Assembly: GCA_014523595.1 (NCBI GenBank)
Contig: JAATVN010000123.1
Span: 1 to 6,292 of the forward strand
Direction of reading: 5' to 3'
DNA: 6,292 bases
DNA from: Nitrososphaerales archaeon TH5888
Lineage (GTDB): Archaea > Thermoproteota > Nitrososphaeria > Nitrososphaerales > Nitrososphaeraceae
Under the pieces are notes generated by a model that saw nothing but the letters and a program-made list of their open reading frames with translations, was not told the DNA's origin and did no database searches. The translations under genes and the position numbers were made by a program. Shown here piece by piece: positions 4,333-6,292 of this stretch. The first letter of the stretch is position 1. Each line of letters opens with the position of its first letter.

Positions 4333-5496
4333 TTGCCAAAGGACCTAGAATACATGAGGGAGAAGAGGAGTTTGGACTATGGTTCCTTTTCAACTCATTA
4401 TAAGAGAGTCCTTGTTGTCTGTATAGACCGAGATGATGACCTAGGTAAAAACGGAGGAGTTGAAACCCCGGTGTTTGGAAGAGATCAATGTATAAATGCA
4501 GGAACTAGGTTAGCAATTGAGGATCCAGAAGATGCCGATGCTAACGCAATCTTTGGTGCCATCAAGATCTATGAGGAACTTGTGACAAAAGGTTATGAGG
4601 CTGAAGTTGCAGTAATCACTGGTGCTTATAATCGAGGCATAGAAGCAGATGAAAAAATATCTTCGGAATTAATAGAAGTTCTGTCAAAATTCAAAGCCGA
4701 GGGTGCTGTCATTGTTTCCGACGGAGAAGATGATGAAACTGTAATCCCGCTAATACAAGCGATAGTTCCCGTAATTTCCATACAGAGAATAATCATACGA
4801 CATAGTAGAACCGTTGAATACTCATATGCTGTTTTTGGAAAATATGTAAAGATGTTAGTTTATGATCCAAGGTATTCGAAATTCTTTTTGGGCGTACCTG
4901 GGGCCCTGCTCATTTGTGGTGGTTTTGCTACGATCTTTGGTTTTACGAGAGAAGCTTTGGCCATAGTTCTTAGTGTATTGGGAGTTGCATTTGTAATCAG
5001 GGCTTTTGATATTGACAAATCTCTAGGATCGCTTAATAGGACTACACCTTCAACATTCATCAGAATATTTTCAACATTTGCCGGGATCATGATAATTTTG
5101 GTGGGCATAGCTAATGGTATATCGAACATACCGGACGGAGCTATCCCGAAGGACGCCAGTCTCTCAGAAATCGTCACAAATAGGGCCGTGGTAGGAGGTT
5201 TTGTTAATGGCTCAATAACCCTTATTTGGATAGGTCTAGCTACTATTTTCGGAGGAATACTTCTAAGTAACTGGTTTAAAGGAAGCATTAGGATTCTCTC
5301 GGATATCCTAAGGTTAGTTGTACTTGGTTTGATATACATACCTGCAATTCAATTTACTTCAGTTCTGACTGAAAAAACCAATCCTTTCAATCTTATTTCA
5401 TCTTTATTTATTGGTCTAGCTATTACACTTGTTGCTACAACATTTTTGTTTCAATATTTCAGAAACAAAAAAGGTGGAGAACAACTGAAACATTAG
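4333..5496 (+). CDS. DUF373 family integral membrane protein, up to 387 residues
   Basis: This is an archaeal membrane protein of unknown biochemical role. The N-terminal half is soluble and carries the family hallmark VLVVCIDRDDDLG (26-38), then ETPVFGRD (44-51), AIEDPEDADANAIFGAI (61-77) and an acidic VSDGEDDE (128-135). These Asp-rich loops at strand ends suggest a metal- or nucleotide-binding Rossmann-like domain (inference). The C-terminal half has about six membrane helices at roughly 184-203, 206-223, 243-264, 288-311, 322-345 and 353-376, and a short Lys-rich tail. The first possible start is TTG at 4333. ATG at 4354 (residue 8) has an AGGA ten bases before it and is equally credible, because the conserved domain starts only at about residue 24. 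It lies 56 bases ahead of uppS on the same strand. A link to membrane lipid or glycan metabolism is suggested by that neighbour only. Confidence 0.88.
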   Translation: MPKDLEYMREKRSLDYGSFSTHYKRVLVVCIDRDDDLGKNGGVETPVFGRDQCINAGTRLAIEDPEDADANAIFGAIKIYEELVTKGYEAEVAVITGAYNRGIEADEKISSELIEVLSKFKAEGAVIVSDGEDDETVIPLIQAIVPVISIQRIIIRHSRTVEYSYAVFGKYVKMLVYDPRYSKFFLGVPGALLICGGFATIFGFTREALAIVLSVLGVAFVIRAFDIDKSLGSLNRTTPSTFIRIFSTFAGIMIILVGIANGISNIPDGAIPKDASLSEIVTNRAVVGGFVNGSITLIWIGLATIFGGILLSNWFKGSIRILSDILRLVVLGLIYIPAIQFTSVLTEKTNPFNLISSLFIGLAITLVATTFLFQYFRNKKGGEQLKH

Positions 5497-5526
5497 GACC
5501 ATTACCTACATAGCGTTATTATATGA

Positions 5527-5534
5527 TTTAAAAT
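5527..5534 (+). promoter_or_regulatory. TATA-like box of uppS within a 13-base palindrome
   Basis: TTTAAAAT is centred about 23 bases before the ATG at 5553, compatible with a leaderless or nearly leaderless transcript. It lies inside a perfect palindrome TGATTT-A-AAATCA (5524-5536). The symmetry may simply come from the AT-rich box, or may mark an operator. Confidence 0.4.
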
Positions 5535-5552
5535 CAATTAATTAGAGAGCAA

Positions 5553-6292
5553 ATGTATGGTTTTTTTTATTACCTCATCAATAATAATTGGTTTTATAGA
5601 TTCTATGAACGCAAACTAGAATCGCAAATAAAAAAAGATCCTCTACCAAACCACGTTGCAATAATATTAGACGGGAATAGACGGTGGGCAAAATACAATT
5701 TCTTGGTAAATAAGGGTGCGCATGCGATGGGCGCAGATAAGGCCGAACAGTTGCTAACCTGGATCTATGATCTGAAGATCAAAATAACTAGTTTATACGT
5801 ATTATCTATCGAAAATCTTGACCGCGACAAGAAAGAATTGGATGATATCTATAACCTACTTGGAATAAAACTTGAGAAATTATACAATGATTCCAGAATA
5901 CATGAGAGGGAGATGAAAATAAAGGCTATTGGAAATATAGAAGCCCTTCCAAAGTCAATAAAAGATATTCTATTCAAGCTTGAAAAAGAGACCAATCATT
6001 ACGACCTTACATTTCTAAATATTGCTATCGCGTATGGTGGACAGCAGGAATTGGTTGAGGCAATCCGAAAAATTGCTCATGATGTAGAAAAAAAAGAGCT
6101 ACAAATATCAGATATTAACGAACAATCAATCGATTCATATCTTTATACCTCACATTTGCCACAACCGGAACCGGACCTTATCCTGAGAACTTCTGGTGAA
6201 AAGAGATTGAGCGGATTTCTGTTATGGCAGAGCGCATACAGTGAATTGGTATTTATGGACGTTTTCTGGCCAGAATTTAGAAAGATTGATCT
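5553..6292 (+). CDS. uppS: Cis-prenyltransferase (undecaprenyl/polyprenyl diphosphate synthase), 3' end outside window
   Basis: This enzyme adds isopentenyl units in cis to an allylic diphosphate. In archaea the product feeds the dolichol-type carrier of N-glycosylation. The visible 246 codons are nearly the whole protein, and only the last few residues are missing. Motifs in order: HVAIILDGNRRWA (34-46) with the catalytic Asp D40 (E. coli D26), LYVLSIENLDRDKKEL (family SxENxxR), FLNIAIAYGGQQELVEA (the AxxYGGRxE region, here with Gln in place of the usual Arg), and RTSGEKRLSGFLLWQSAYSELVF (212-234). There R212, R218, S220 and E231 match E. coli R194, R200, S202 and E213 (from memory). VFWPEF follows. 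The N-terminal 30 residues are aromatic-rich and may lie on the membrane. The start is ATG at 5553, with no Shine-Dalgarno site. A T8 run covers codons 3-6. Confidence 0.95.
   Translation, partial: MYGFFYYLINNNWFYRFYERKLESQIKKDPLPNHVAIILDGNRRWAKYNFLVNKGAHAMGADKAEQLLTWIYDLKIKITSLYVLSIENLDRDKKELDDIYNLLGIKLEKLYNDSRIHEREMKIKAIGNIEALPKSIKDILFKLEKETNHYDLTFLNIAIAYGGQQELVEAIRKIAHDVEKKELQISDINEQSIDSYLYTSHLPQPEPDLILRTSGEKRLSGFLLWQSAYSELVFMDVFWPEFRKID
5561..5568 (+). terminator. T8 tract inside the start of uppS, possible terminator of the DUF373 transcript
   Basis: Eight T lie six bases after the uppS ATG and about 65 bases past the DUF373 stop. No other T tract of this length follows DUF373. In archaea such a tract can terminate transcription, so it could end DUF373 transcripts. 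It would also challenge uppS transcription itself unless the polymerase, only a few bases into a leaderless transcript, is not yet responsive. It may be just Phe/Tyr codons. Confidence 0.3.

Noticed and set aside
4860..5339. A 159-codon open frame on the minus strand opposite DUF373
   Set aside because: It lies wholly antisense to a well-supported membrane gene, in its helix-coding part. Its translation shows no family motif, and it is best seen as a by-product of the hydrophobic codons on the other strand.
1..6292. Mobile element, CRISPR array, tRNA/rRNA gene, or defence system
   Set aside because: No transposase or integrase frame, no repeat-spacer pattern, no tRNA-like cloverleaf sequence and no nuclease or toxin motif was seen on either strand.

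Overview
The window looks like a piece of an archaeal chromosome, most likely an AT-rich member of the Nitrososphaerota (Thaumarchaeota). The support is a set of archaeal families: a KH protein of the Pno1/Dim2 type, a DUF424 protein, a DUF373 membrane protein, a methylthioadenosine phosphorylase with the archaeal C-terminal CxC pair, and a cis-prenyltransferase with an archaeal-style N-terminus. Many genes have AT-rich boxes about 25 bases before the start codon and lack a Shine-Dalgarno site, as expected for leaderless archaeal transcripts. The genus cannot be fixed from the sequence. A low-GC lineage such as Nitrosocosmicus or Nitrosopumilus is only a guess.

Layout. Bases 1-279 hold the 3' end of mtnP on the plus strand. 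It meets a minus-strand block head to tail-end (convergent, 11-base overlap). Read in its own direction, that block runs pfkB-type kinase (2374-1478), a 122-base gap, a TrmB-like winged-helix protein (1355-993), an unrecognised 137-residue protein (984-571) and an unrecognised 101-residue protein (574-269). The last three are tightly packed and probably form one operon. A 51-base divergent promoter separates pfkB from ubiX (2426-3004, plus). UbiX converges on a minus-strand pair of translation-related genes, DUF424 (4130-3786) followed by the KH protein (3724-3155), with an oligo-T terminator behind the pair. A 202-base divergent region then leads to the plus-strand DUF373 membrane protein (4333-5496) and uppS (from 5553, cut by the window end just before its C-terminus).

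How the genes fit together. MtnP salvages methylthioadenosine, and the PfkB kinase belongs to a subgroup that may act on a related sugar or nucleoside. UbiX makes prenylated FMN from dimethylallyl phosphate, and UppS extends isoprenyl diphosphates, so both touch isoprenoid metabolism. KH and DUF424 point to ribosome assembly or translation. The TrmB-like gene and its two small partners are the least explained part of the window.

No RNA gene, mobile element, CRISPR array or defence system was seen. Most of the window is ordinary core archaeal sequence. The points worth a second look are the frequent TTG starts with well-placed TATA-like boxes, a single AT-rich box that seems to serve both ubiX and pfkB, a T8 tract just inside uppS, and the small regulator cassette.
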